Source: Bacillota bacterium | GTDB lineage: Bacteria > Bacillota > Clostridia > Acetivibrionales > DSM-1351 | DNA: 15,985 nucleotides | Reading direction: 5' to 3' | Assembly (NCBI GenBank): GCA_023436515.1 | Contig: JAEZIV010000344.1 | Location: forward strand, 1-15,985 | Shown: positions 1 through 8,142 of the stretch, piece after piece | How the letters are laid out: each line of letters opens with the position of its first letter | How positions within the stretch are numbered: position 1 is the first letter of the stretch | Made by a program: the position numbers and the translations under genes | The notes under the pieces: generated by a model | Seen by the model: only the letters and a program-made list of their open reading frames with translations | Databases searched by the model: none | Told to the model about the DNA's origin: nothing

Positions 1-1187
1 ACATCTTCCTTTTTATTGATTGTTATTGCTGCAAAATTTCTGCTGTTAATCTTACCGGTTAGCTCAGTTTTTATTGTGCTGCCCATGCTGTAATAGCCTG
101 GTACAATTTCTCCGTACCCAAAAAGATTGCATACCTCACATAGTTTTTTTGCACTATCTACGGCCTTTTTATTATCCTCTGACCAGTTATCTCCATCGCT
201 GCAGTGAAATGCGTATATATTCCAGTTTGAAGGACTGTATCTTTCGAATATTATTTCAAGAGCCTTGTCGTAGCCGCTGCTGATGTAAGTACCTCCCGAC
301 TCTCCCCTATGAAAAAACTCCTTTTCATTGACCTCCTTGGCAACCGTGGTGTGGGCAATAAAAACCACCTCCACATTTGCATATTTCAGGTGGAGAAATT
401 GATATAGCAGGAAATAGAAGCTTCGGGCCAGATATTTCTTTGTTTGATCCATTGAACCAGACACATCCATTATGCATAGAACAACTGCATTGTAGTCCCT
501 CTTATTATCTTCCTTAATTCTATAGTATCGTAAATCATCCTCAATAAAGGGGAACCTGTCGTTTTCCGAATTTATAAGTGTATTCTCATCATTTATAACG
601 GGAACCTCTCCGTCGGATTTACCAATTGGATCAGACTCTTCCTGTTTTAGCTCTAGCAAGGTTCTCTTAGCAGACTGCTTTCTCTTGATTTTTTCTATGG
701 CTGATCGTTTTTTTGCAAGCCTTGGTGGAATACCTCGTTGCTGATATCCCAACTTTCTATAGCTCTTTTCCTCCAACTGAGAGAGCTGTTTTTTATCAAT
801 ATCGGGCAGGTTTAAATCATCAAAGAGATATCTGATGACCTCTTCTATGGTGATTTCAGTTTCATATACCTCTTCACCCTCCTGATTTCCTGCCTTGCCC
901 TTTCCATTACCGTTCTGTGCTTCTCCGGTGAACTTGTCGCCTCTTTTTTCACTGCCGTCTCCCGAGCCCACTCCAGGTTTGTTCTTTCCGTATATAAATT
1001 GAAATTCCTTTATTCCTCTAATAGGTATTTTTATCTTCTTATCTCTGCTTTTCCCTATAATGCTTTCTTCGGCAATTATACTTCCAAGATTTTTTTTAAT
1101 GGATTCTTCAACCAACTCTCTGTGTCTTCGACGATCCTCGGCTGATCTATCCCTTCCTCCTGTGCTGGTTTCTCTGAAAATAGCCAT
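1..1187 (-). CDS. yhbH: YhbH/YeaH family VWA-domain protein (DUF444), 3' end cut by window
   Basis: Reading the minus strand from an ATG at 1187-1185 gives 395 codons open to the window edge. The start follows GGAGG (1198-1202) at 10 nt. The protein opens [20 protein letters not shown], has a charged, Gly/Lys-rich low-complexity stretch around residues 75-105, a Lys/Arg-rich segment, then a von Willebrand A-like domain from about residue 235 with the metal-binding motif DVSGSMD, an [13 protein letters not shown] segment and CSDGDNW. This is the layout of the DUF444 family (B. subtilis YhbH, E. coli YeaH). Family members are about 390-400 residues, so only a few C-terminal residues are missing. 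It lies 62 bases after prkA on the same strand, the conserved pairing seen in spore formers and in the enterobacterial yeaGH operon. Role: sporulation or stationary-phase function linked to PrkA; molecular activity is unknown. By analogy a spoVR gene may follow beyond position 1 (inference). Confidence 0.95.
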   Translation of the reverse strand, partial: MAIFRETSTGGRDRSAEDRRRHRELVEESIKKNLGSIIAEESIIGKSRDKKIKIPIRGIKEFQFIYGKNKPGVGSGDGSEKRGDKFTGEAQNGNGKGKAGNQEGEEVYETEITIEEVIRYLFDDLNLPDIDKKQLSQLEEKSYRKLGYQQRGIPPRLAKKRSAIEKIKRKQSAKRTLLELKQEESDPIGKSDGEVPVINDENTLINSENDRFPFIEDDLRYYRIKEDNKRDYNAVVLCIMDVSGSMDQTKKYLARSFYFLLYQFLHLKYANVEVVFIAHTTVAKEVNEKEFFHRGESGGTYISSGYDKALEIIFERYSPSNWNIYAFHCSDGDNWSEDNKKAVDSAKKLCEVCNLFGYGEIVPGYYSMGSTIKTELTGKINSRNFAAITINKKED

Positions 1188-1249
1188 AATGTATTAGCCT
1201 CCATATTTTCTCAAGCTAATCTTTTCCACCATTAATCTGAAGTAAGCCC

Positions 1250-3184
1250 TTAGTCCTTCCACAAGTTGTTGGCAGCATATTTCAAAATAACATTGCAGCA
1301 ATGGTCGCAGTATCCGTTTTTATTCATTTCATCAACCATGGTATTGTATTTTTGAGTTTGCTCCTTATCCCTAACTTTTGCCTGAGTTATAATTCTGCTA
1401 AGGTCTCTGACAGATGTAGTGAGCTTCTTCTCAATTGCGTCCTTTAAGGGCTCATAGCTTGTATAATCAAGCCTGCCACCATTTCGCATCACAAAGAACA
1501 TATAGGCAGTAACATCCGATCGGAAGCCTTTTACTGCAGTATCGGAAATACCAATCTGCTCTTCAATTGAGCGCATGAATTTTTCATCGGGTTCAAGCTC
1601 CTCACCTGTATTTTTATCCTTAATTTTAGTCTTATTTACAAAGGCTTCAGCATGATCCAGATAATTGTTGAATAAGCTCTCTGCCTGTTCCCTGTAACCA
1701 TGAATAAAGGCTTTAGTAACTTCCTTTTCCAGTATCTTGTTGTATTCCTTTTTAACCGTGTCATAAACCAATCTAAGATAGCGTTCCTTCTCTTCGTCGC
1801 TTATGCCCAATTCCTTTACAGACTTAATCAGAGATTCCATAACCGCAATTGGATTTATACAATCATTATCAGATTCCGATAGTGCAGTATCCAGGGCTTT
1901 CATAATAAATCTTGTTGAAATTCCTGTCATCCCTTCTCGAGGAGCCTCTTCACGCAATTCAAAAATATCAATTTTACGGGTCATTCCCTTTTCCAGAATC
2001 TCTTCTCCATTATAAATTTTTAGTTTTGTCAACGGGTCCACCTTGTTGGAAGGACTTAGTCTTGTCAGTATGGCAAACATTGATGCAATTTCAATGGTAT
2101 GAGGTGCGATGTGAGCCTTGAATTTGCTTTTCGATAACATTTTTTCATAGATTTTAATTTCCTCATTAAGCTCTAGGCAGTACGGAACCTCGATCCTTAC
2201 AATTCTGTCCAATATTGCCTCATTTGTATGATCCGACTTAAATTTATTCCATTCAGCCTCATTTGAATGTGCGAGAATAACTCCGTCAAAGTATATCATT
2301 GAACCCTTTCCGGGTGATGGAATGGACTTTTCCTGAGTTGCAGTTATCATTGTATGTAGATACTCTGTTTCATTCTTAAACACTTCTATGAATTCTACAA
2401 TTCCACGGTTACCTGCATTAAAAGCCCCGTTGAGAGAAAGCACTCTTGGATCGTCTTCCGGATACAGGTCAATTTTGGATATATCAACGCTGCCTGTAAG
2501 TATGGAGCTATCCTGATTGTTCGGATCAACAGGAGGGACTACGCCTATTCCCTTTCTGGATCGAATTGAAAAACCCACCGATTCTACCGGAAATCTTTCA
2601 TATTCTCCGTAATACTCGTTCTTTAGCCGGTATCTGCATATGGGACATAAATCTCCCTCAATTTTGACCTTCAGAGTTTTTTCGAATTCTTTTCTCAGGT
2701 GCTTTGGCACTAAGTGCAGGGGTTCCTCTCTCATAGGACAGCCCTTTATGGCATAGATGGGCGAGGCACTCTCCAGCGCCTTTTTAAGTGCCTCCATCAG
2801 GGAGGACTTTCCCGCCCCAACAGGGCCTACAAGATATAATACCTGTCTTGCCTCCTCTCCGGCCATGGCAGCCGAATGAAAATACCTTACTATCTTCATA
2901 ATGGTTTTATCAATACCAAAAAAGTCATCTTCAAAAAAGTTATATTTTTTTATTATGTCATTTCCATAAATTCTCCTTAACCTTGGATTCTCATCAGTTC
3001 TCACGACTGTTGTACCCTTTGATACTATAAGGTCGTATAACCTTTGATGAGCAAGAATAGCCACCTCTGGATTTGCTTTTACCAACTGAAGATATTCTAG
3101 AAATGTACTCTCAAATTCCCTTTTTACCCTGTAATCCCTATCCTTTTGAATCAATGCTTTAAAGTCAAACTCCGGTGTGGTCAT
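1250..3184 (-). CDS. prkA: PrkA AAA+ protein (serine kinase / protease-like sporulation regulator)
   Basis: The 644-residue product has the full PrkA architecture. An N-terminal helical region is followed by an AAA+ domain with Walker A GPVGAGKSS at residues 120-128 and a Walker B-like RGIVEFIE near 260-267. The region around SILTGSVDISK and the ERFPVES segment are typical PrkA blocks. There is a CPIC pair at residues 180-183 and a Cys-rich C-terminal tail (GYCDHCC), which could bind metal. The ATG start has GGAGG seven bases upstream. PrkA was described as a serine protein kinase; later work on the B. subtilis protein reported ATP-dependent protease activity affecting sporulation. It is the first gene of an operon with yhbH (62-base gap). 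A candidate sigma-E promoter lies at 3292-3319. The assignment is firm; the biochemical activity in this organism is not shown by sequence. Confidence 0.97.
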   Translation of the reverse strand: MTTPEFDFKALIQKDRDYRVKREFESTFLEYLQLVKANPEVAILAHQRLYDLIVSKGTTVVRTDENPRLRRIYGNDIIKKYNFFEDDFFGIDKTIMKIVRYFHSAAMAGEEARQVLYLVGPVGAGKSSLMEALKKALESASPIYAIKGCPMREEPLHLVPKHLRKEFEKTLKVKIEGDLCPICRYRLKNEYYGEYERFPVESVGFSIRSRKGIGVVPPVDPNNQDSSILTGSVDISKIDLYPEDDPRVLSLNGAFNAGNRGIVEFIEVFKNETEYLHTMITATQEKSIPSPGKGSMIYFDGVILAHSNEAEWNKFKSDHTNEAILDRIVRIEVPYCLELNEEIKIYEKMLSKSKFKAHIAPHTIEIASMFAILTRLSPSNKVDPLTKLKIYNGEEILEKGMTRKIDIFELREEAPREGMTGISTRFIMKALDTALSESDNDCINPIAVMESLIKSVKELGISDEEKERYLRLVYDTVKKEYNKILEKEVTKAFIHGYREQAESLFNNYLDHAEAFVNKTKIKDKNTGEELEPDEKFMRSIEEQIGISDTAVKGFRSDVTAYMFFVMRNGGRLDYTSYEPLKDAIEKKLTTSVRDLSRIITQAKVRDKEQTQKYNTMVDEMNKNGYCDHCCNVILKYAANNLWKD

Positions 3185-3291
3185 CTGGAAACCTCCCTCT
3201 TTACCTAGTGGATTTAATGGATCAAATATTTTTCACTGTCATTATAGTTATAAATTGAAATATTTGTTCCTGATAAAATATCTCATTTTAA

Positions 3292-3319
3292 AATATATGT
3301 GAGTATTCAGAAAATATTA
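3292..3319 (-). promoter_or_regulatory. Candidate sigma-E-type promoter for prkA-yhbH
   Basis: On the minus strand, TAATATT (3319-3313) matches the B. subtilis sigma-E -35 consensus KMATATT fully. It is followed after 13 bases by CATATATT (3299-3292), six of eight matching the -10 consensus CATACAHT. Spacing of 13-15 is normal for sigma-E. The site ends about 108 bases before the prkA ATG. B. subtilis prkA is a mother-cell sigma-E gene, which fits. The surroundings are very AT-rich, so a chance match is possible. Confidence 0.5.
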
Positions 3320-3329
3320 TTAATTCAAA

Positions 3330-3361
3330 GGTTTTCATGCTCCGGATTTTGTGTGAAAACC
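3330..3361. repeat. 8-bp perfect inverted repeat upstream of prkA promoter
   Basis: GGTTTTCA (3330-3337) and TGAAAACC (3354-3361) form a perfect 8-bp dyad with a 16-base spacer. It lies 11 bases upstream of the candidate prkA -35 element. No long T-tract follows on either strand, so it is a poor terminator; an operator or a secondary RNA hairpin is possible. Confidence 0.5.
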
Positions 3362-3391
3362 TGCTTTAAAACCTTGATTTATATATAAAAA

Positions 3392-3439
3392 CTCATAAAA
3401 ATAACCGGGTAAAGGACAAAATTTCAATCCCTTTCCCGG
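3392..3439 (-). terminator. Intrinsic terminator after the radical SAM gene
   Basis: On the minus strand, CCGGGAAAGG (3439-3430) pairs with CCTTT plus CCCGG (3415-3405, one bulged A), and the hairpin is followed by TTATTTTTATG. It starts 22 bases after the stop of the radical SAM gene at 3461 and closes the dacF-radical SAM transcription unit before the prkA promoter. Confidence 0.85.
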
Positions 3440-3460
3440 CCTGACTGCTCATTATAAATT

Positions 3461-5200
3461 CTAAATAACCTTGTTCTCTGAAGACTCCAGATAGTAAAAT
3501 TCATACTTTTCACTTACCGGATCCTTTTCGCTGTAGTTAAATAGTACAATGTGATTTCCCTCATTTAAGCATAAGCTTACCATAAATACCTTTTTAATTA
3601 TGTTTTTAACCTGCATACCCTTATATGCGGGAATATATTTAGCAATAAACCCTTCCTCCCGTAAAAGCTCATGAACTGTGTTAACAGGAATTAAATCCTT
3701 TTGAGACCTGATAGGCTCAGGAATCGCGCATGAGCTGTCGGAACTGAGGAAGTCAAATACCATTGCCTGCCTAAAGCCTTCAACTATAAGGTCCTCCTTG
3801 CATACATTCTTCACAAAACTGAATAAAACAGCTAGATTCTCCCTGTAGGATACCGGCCTGTCAAAGTAACCGTTTTCTCTGCAGTATAAGGCTATTTTCC
3901 CGAAAAGTTCAAAAGGCTCTGTTATCAGCCTGTTCCTCAGAAAATCAATTGACTTGGTGAATCTGTTTGAATTGTAATAGCGTTCGACAGCCTCCTCGAT
4001 ATCCTTTAACGCAAGAATTTCCTCATAGGTAATATACCTGTTTTTCAGAATTTCGTACGGAGGGTAGCTTCTGAAATGATAATCATGCTCTTTCGCTTCT
4101 ATCCGTATCTTTGAGCCTTTAAGCATTTTCAGAAAACCCAACTGGAGTTGATGAGGCCTCAGGCTAAACACATCATTAAAGGAGCAAATAAAGGACTCAT
4201 AGTCCTCAAAAGGAAGTCCGGCTATCAAATCCAGATGCATATGAACATTCTGGTTTGAGAGTATATACTTCACGTTGTTTTTCAAATTGTCAAGGTTAGT
4301 AACCCTATCAATTTCCTTCAGTGTCTGTACATTTGTTGTTTGAATACCTATTTCCAGCTGTATTCTCCCCTTTGGGGCACTGGCGAGCAGCTCAAGCAAT
4401 GCATCATCAAACAAGTCGGCAGCAGCTTCAAAGTGAAATACGGTATTACACTCAAGGGAAATAATATATTTTAGTATCTCTCTCGCTCTCTCCCTATGGC
4501 AATTAAAGGTTCTATCCACAAACTTGATTAGTTTAGGCTTGGACAATAAGAGTTTATTCAACTCCTTCTTAACTCTATCAATAGAAAAATATCTGACACC
4601 CTTAAAGGTTGAGGATATACAGTACGAACAAGAGTAAGGGCATCCCCTCGAGGACTCAAAGTACAATATCCTGTTATCTACAGAAGCTAAGAATTCTCCA
4701 GTGTACGGGGATTCCAGCAAATCCAGATCCGGGACAAGGTTAAAACCCTCATTGTGAATTATTCCCTCACCCCTTCTATATGCAATACCAGGTAAATTTA
4801 TATAGTTGAAAGTACCGGCCTCAATATCACCAATCAGTACAGGCAAGACCAGCTCACCCTCACCACATACAATATAGTCTATTGACTCATTCTCCCGAAG
4901 TACATTTTCTGCATTATAGGATACTTCCGGCCCTCCAAGTATAATAATGCACTTTGGCAAGAGCTTTTTTAGTTCGTGACTCAGAGCATTTATTATTTCA
5001 ATATTCCAGATATAACAGGAGAAGGCTATTATATCCGGCTTTTCATTGTATATAACAGATAAAATGCTGTCCCTATGCTCATTTATTGTAAATTCCTTAT
5101 TTACAAGGTTATTTTGGTTACTGCAATTAGCTTTTAAATACCAAATAGCAAGACAGGTGTGAATATACTTTGAGTTTATACCGACAAATACAGTTTTCAT
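3461..5200 (-). CDS. B12-binding-domain radical SAM protein (DUF4080-like), substrate unknown
   Basis: This is a 579-residue protein. Residues 1-130 look like a cobalamin-binding Rossmann fold (ILGGPEVSYNAENVL near 87-101 and IDYIVCGEGE near 107-116), although I do not see the DxHxxG motif of base-off B12 binding. A radical SAM core follows, with the 4Fe-4S ligating CxxxCxxC at C187, C191 and C194 in the context SSRGCPYSCSYC. A long C-terminal region (about 400-579) matches the clostridial B12-binding radical SAM proteins carrying a DUF4080-type tail, from memory of the family. The ATG is preceded by GGAG at six bases. It follows the dacF-like gene by 51 bases, with no obvious terminator between, so they are probably cotranscribed. 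The chemistry could be methyl transfer or rearrangement; the substrate cannot be read from the sequence. Absence of the B12 motif means it may bind cobalamin base-on, or not at all. Confidence 0.9.
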   Translation of the reverse strand: MKTVFVGINSKYIHTCLAIWYLKANCSNQNNLVNKEFTINEHRDSILSVIYNEKPDIIAFSCYIWNIEIINALSHELKKLLPKCIIILGGPEVSYNAENVLRENESIDYIVCGEGELVLPVLIGDIEAGTFNYINLPGIAYRRGEGIIHNEGFNLVPDLDLLESPYTGEFLASVDNRILYFESSRGCPYSCSYCISSTFKGVRYFSIDRVKKELNKLLLSKPKLIKFVDRTFNCHRERAREILKYIISLECNTVFHFEAAADLFDDALLELLASAPKGRIQLEIGIQTTNVQTLKEIDRVTNLDNLKNNVKYILSNQNVHMHLDLIAGLPFEDYESFICSFNDVFSLRPHQLQLGFLKMLKGSKIRIEAKEHDYHFRSYPPYEILKNRYITYEEILALKDIEEAVERYYNSNRFTKSIDFLRNRLITEPFELFGKIALYCRENGYFDRPVSYRENLAVLFSFVKNVCKEDLIVEGFRQAMVFDFLSSDSSCAIPEPIRSQKDLIPVNTVHELLREEGFIAKYIPAYKGMQVKNIIKKVFMVSLCLNEGNHIVLFNYSEKDPVSEKYEFYYLESSENKVI

Positions 5201-5251
5201 TAAAGACTCCAGACGAATTTAATAAATGATATATGTATTATGCCACTTTTT

Positions 5252-6475
5252 TTAGTTGTGTACAAGTCTGGCCCAGGTTCTGAAAATTGAGTCAAAATAG
5301 TAATAAAAGTCTTTTCTCTCAACGCCATCAAGGGTTTTAAGCTCCGCTGTAGCCAGAGTTCGACCCTCCAGTATGTAATCCACAGTCCCTACCTTTGAAT
5401 GGCTTTTAAGTGGAGCTTCAACAACCTCCGGTACATTGTAAACAGTTTGAAGCTTATCATACTCCTCCGGCTTCAGGGGTATTGTTATGTTTGAATCCGA
5501 ATACAAGGCAACCCTCTTATTTATACCCTTATGTATTAATATCTCCTGCACTTGCTGGCCCTTCTTCATATATTCATAGTTTTTATAGCTCTCAAAAACA
5601 TAGTCGAGAAGTGTTTTACTGCTCTGTGCTCTTGTTGATCTTGATGAACAGTTAAGAACGACAGAAATAATTCTCCAGTTGTCCTTTGTAGCCGAGGTCA
5701 CAAGACATCTTCCGGCCTGGCCGGTATATCCTGTCTTTACTCCGTCTGCTCCAGGATATAGGCTGAGCATCTCATTTGTATTCGTAATATTGCTTCCTTC
5801 AAAAACAGAGTTCTTTGTGCCTACAATTTTGCAAAACTCTTCATTCTTAAGAGCGTACTGGGTAATAAGCGCCAGATCATATGGAGTTGAGTAATGCTGG
5901 GGATCATCAAGACCATGGGGTGTCACAAAGTTTGTATTGGTAGCTCCTATTTCAGCCGCTTTTCTGTTCATCATTTCAGCAAAAAGCTCCACTGACCCTC
6001 CTATATGCTCTGCAATGGCAATGGCAGCATCATTTCCCGATCTCAACATCATTCCATACAGCAGGTCCTTAAGCTTATAGGTCTTCCCCGCTTTTAAGTG
6101 TATCGTTGACCCACTGATTGATGCTGCCCGTTTACTTACTACTACATCCTCATCATCATGTCCGTTTTCAAGAGCAACAATGGCTGTCATTATTTTTGTG
6201 GTGCTGGCAATGGATCTCCTGGTATAAGCGTTCTTTTCATACAGTACTCTTCCGCTGACTGTATCCAACACAATTGCGGCTCCGGCAGATACTCTTGGGA
6301 GATTATTTCCTGTAGTCTCAATACTCTCATTAGTATCTATATTATTTACCGGCTCCTCATCGGTGTAATCATCTGCATACGTTCTGTTAGCAGATAACAA
6401 GCTTGCCATTATGATTAATCCAGCTATAACATTTCTGAATCTTCTATTCAAAAGCCTCACATCCCTCAGGTTCAA
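5252..6475 (-). CDS. dacF: D-alanyl-D-alanine carboxypeptidase (DacF/PBP5-type, peptidase S11)
   Basis: The product is a low-molecular-weight penicillin-binding protein that removes the terminal D-Ala from peptidoglycan stem peptides outside the membrane. All three active-site motifs are intact: STTK (nucleophile S91, K94), SGN (146-148) and KTG (247-249). An N-terminal signal peptide with a basic n-region and hydrophobic core is probably cleaved after TYA near residue 34. An acidic Asn/Glu-rich linker (35-58) precedes the catalytic domain, and a PBP5_C-like beta domain covers about 300-390. The C-terminal end (IFRTWARLV) could be a membrane-anchoring amphipathic helix. The start is uncertain: the outermost TTG at 6475 has no clear Shine-Dalgarno sequence, while an internal TTG at codon 9 (6451) lies just behind GAGG and would give a neater signal peptide. 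It is the first gene of a unit with the radical SAM gene. The symbol is by similarity; it is not next to spoIIA here. Confidence 0.92.
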   Translation of the reverse strand: MNLRDVRLLNRRFRNVIAGLIIMASLLSANRTYADDYTDEEPVNNIDTNESIETTGNNLPRVSAGAAIVLDTVSGRVLYEKNAYTRRSIASTTKIMTAIVALENGHDDEDVVVSKRAASISGSTIHLKAGKTYKLKDLLYGMMLRSGNDAAIAIAEHIGGSVELFAEMMNRKAAEIGATNTNFVTPHGLDDPQHYSTPYDLALITQYALKNEEFCKIVGTKNSVFEGSNITNTNEMLSLYPGADGVKTGYTGQAGRCLVTSATKDNWRIISVVLNCSSRSTRAQSSKTLLDYVFESYKNYEYMKKGQQVQEILIHKGINKRVALYSDSNITIPLKPEEYDKLQTVYNVPEVVEAPLKSHSKVGTVDYILEGRTLATAELKTLDGVERKDFYYYFDSIFRTWARLVHN

Positions 6476-6575
6476 ATATGCAATATCTTAATAAAAGTTG
6501 TACAAAGCATAAGCGTTATAATATATGAATTCTAAATTTGGTTTATAACGTATTAAAATATTAATTAAAATAAAA

Positions 6576-6603
6576 TTGATCGAACTTTTATAGAGGGTAT
6601 ACG
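6576..6603 (+). promoter_or_regulatory. Tentative sigma-A promoter for the glycosyltransferase
   Basis: TTGATC (6576-6581), a 16-base spacer and TATACG (6598-6603) resemble a vegetative promoter on the plus strand. It would give a leader of about 140 nt containing the palindrome at 6622-6665. The matches are only moderate in very AT-rich DNA, so this is a suggestion. Confidence 0.3.
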
Positions 6604-6621
6604 TACAATAAACAGAGGCCC

Positions 6622-6665
6622 TAAATTAATGCATAAAAATTTTATTCTTTTTATACATTAATTTA
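6622..6665. repeat. 18-bp near-perfect AT-rich palindrome in divergent intergenic region
   Basis: Left arm 6622-6639 and right arm 6648-6665 are reverse complements at 17 of 18 positions, around an 8-base loop TTTTATTC. The arms are almost free of G and C. It sits between the divergent dacF-like gene and the glycosyltransferase gene. It could be a regulator-binding site or an RNA hairpin in the leader of the plus-strand gene. The remaining intergenic sequence (6476-6748) is AT-rich with no other supported feature besides the tentative promoter. Confidence 0.7.
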
Positions 6666-6748
6666 ACATAAAGGACCTATCTTTCAAATGGCAAGTTGTA
6701 TTATTATATAAATATAAATTACTGTGATTTTATTAAAGGTACATTACA

Positions 6749-7960
6749 GTGGAGGATGAGAAGAGAAGAATGAGAAATGTTGTAATAATTTCATCGGATT
6801 ATACTGGACACGGTCATAAAAGCATTAGTGAATCCTTGATGGAACAGTTTAATAAATATGATGATGTCAATGTGAACGTTATAGACGGCTTCGAGTTAGG
6901 TGGAAACATGTGGGTAAAGGTCGGAAAATCCTATGGCCTGGTTACCCGTAACGCAAAAGAGCTTTGGAAATTGGCTTGGAAAATATCCAAAAGAAACCCG
7001 GCTTTTATTCATGATTTCACTGAACTTACAATACGCGAAAATTTTATGAAGATGATTAGAAAGCTCAAACCTGACTTAATACTGTCAGTTCATCCTGTTT
7101 TCAATACTCCTGTTCTTAATATTTTGAAGGAGTACAAATTAAATATACCCTTTGCTATATTTGTAGCTGATTTGGTGTCAATATCCCCTTTATGGGCAGA
7201 TAAAAGAGCTGACTATATAATATGTCCCACCGAAGAAGCAAGGGAAAGATGCATGGGCTTTGGAGTACCGGAAAGCAAATTAAAGACAATTGGCTTCCCT
7301 GTCAGATCCAGATTTACCCAGCATGCTGCAGAAAATACTAACAAACCCGATTATTCCACTGACAGGCCTCTCGAGTGTCTGATAATGAGTGGTGGCGAAG
7401 GTTCAGGAGATATGAGTACCGTATCCCGAATTTTACTGGATAACTTTAATTCACGGGTAAGGATAATAGCCGGAAGAAATGAAGCTATGAAGGAGAAGCT
7501 TGAAAAAGCCTTGTTGCCACACTACCCAGGGAGAGTTGAGATTTTCGGATACGTTACAAATATTCAGGATTATATGCTCACATCGGATATAGCCTTTACT
7601 AGAGGAAGTCCAAATGTAATGATGGAAGCCATTGCCTGCAATGTACCCCTTATAATAACAGGTGCTTTGCCGGGTCAGGAGCAGGAAAACCCTGATTTTG
7701 CCGTTAATAACAGATTAGGTATCTATTGCAAGGACTTATCCCACTTGGCAAGTACAGTAGAAGAACTCATGAAAAATGATGCTGAAAAGTTAAATGAAAT
7801 AAAGAGGGCTCAACGTGATTATTTTGATCATGAGGCCTCAAAAAAGATTGTAGATGAGTGTCTGGCTCTTGCAAGGAATGAAGTATTTATATTCCCTTCG
7901 GAGCTCAGACGGAGAAGGCGCTTTTTAAGGCTAAGACTGCAATCCAGAAGAAGCTCCTAG
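6749..7960 (+). CDS. MGDG synthase/UgtP-type glycolipid glycosyltransferase (GT28-like)
   Basis: The 403-residue protein has an N-terminal MGDG_synth-type domain beginning VVIISSDYTGHGHKS (about residues 11-25), with a Gly/His loop like MurG and plant MGDG synthase. A C-terminal GT-B donor-binding domain follows, with MSGGEGSGDMST, FGYVTNIQDYMLTSD, RGSPNVMMEA and a GALPGQEQEN segment. Such enzymes transfer glucose or galactose from UDP-sugar to diacylglycerol at the inner membrane face. The closest functional model is B. subtilis UgtP; a different acceptor cannot be excluded. The last 18 residues contain nine arginines (five in a row), a strongly cationic tail that may bind acidic lipids. The GTG at 6749 has a weak AAAGG nine bases upstream. 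An alternative ATG at 6770 lies 14 bases after GGAGG. It is monocistronic and the only plus-strand gene here. Confidence 0.86.
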   Translation: MEDEKRRMRNVVIISSDYTGHGHKSISESLMEQFNKYDDVNVNVIDGFELGGNMWVKVGKSYGLVTRNAKELWKLAWKISKRNPAFIHDFTELTIRENFMKMIRKLKPDLILSVHPVFNTPVLNILKEYKLNIPFAIFVADLVSISPLWADKRADYIICPTEEARERCMGFGVPESKLKTIGFPVRSRFTQHAAENTNKPDYSTDRPLECLIMSGGEGSGDMSTVSRILLDNFNSRVRIIAGRNEAMKEKLEKALLPHYPGRVEIFGYVTNIQDYMLTSDIAFTRGSPNVMMEAIACNVPLIITGALPGQEQENPDFAVNNRLGIYCKDLSHLASTVEELMKNDAEKLNEIKRAQRDYFDHEASKKIVDECLALARNEVFIFPSELRRRRRFLRLRLQSRRSS

Positions 7961-7995
7961 CAGAAAATTCACTTAATAATTTATATAAGTTGAAG

Positions 7996-8070
7996 CCATC
8001 CTTAAATTTTTAAAGGTCCTCTTTTACAGTTTATCTAAGAGAGCTACATAGCATATAGGGATGGTTTTTT
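7996..8070 (+). other. Possible structured RNA / weak terminator-like element
   Basis: CCATCC (7996-8001) can pair with GGATGG (8059-8064), which is followed by TTTTTT. Inside, CTCTT/AAGAG and GCTA-CA-TAGC can form two small helices, suggesting a three-way junction ending in a T-tract. Each helix is short, so the structure is only a candidate. It lies between the glycosyltransferase stop and the strong hairpin at 8077. Confidence 0.25.
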
Positions 8071-8076
8071 GCATAA

Positions 8077-8134
8077 AAATAATAAATAAAAGCTCTCAAG
8101 AATGTTTATTCCTGAGAGCTTTTATTTATTATTT
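8077..8134. terminator. Bidirectional intrinsic terminator between convergent genes
   Basis: A perfect 22-bp inverted repeat (8077-8098 and 8113-8134) has core AGCTCTCA/TGAGAGCT flanked by A-rich and T-rich ends. It therefore gives a hairpin plus T-tract on both strands. The loop contains a further GAAT/ATTC pairing. It lies 9 bases beyond the uracil permease stop and 117 bases beyond the glycosyltransferase stop, so it can serve both. Confidence 0.9.
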
Positions 8135-8142
8135 ATCGTTTA

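Noticed and set aside
1700..2121. Plus-strand open frames inside prkA, and similar ones inside yhbH, dacF, uraA, murG, ftsW, murF and murE
   Set aside because: They are antisense shadows of well-conserved genes and lack ribosome sites or recognisable domains.
3330..3361. Inverted repeat as a second terminator after the radical SAM gene
   Set aside because: No T-tract follows the hairpin on either strand, and a much better terminator lies at 3392-3439.
6756..6773. Five-codon minicistron overlapping a possible ATG start of the glycosyltransferase (ATGA overlap)
   Set aside because: The GGAGG abuts its ATG with no spacer, so initiation there is unlikely; the overlap is probably coincidence.
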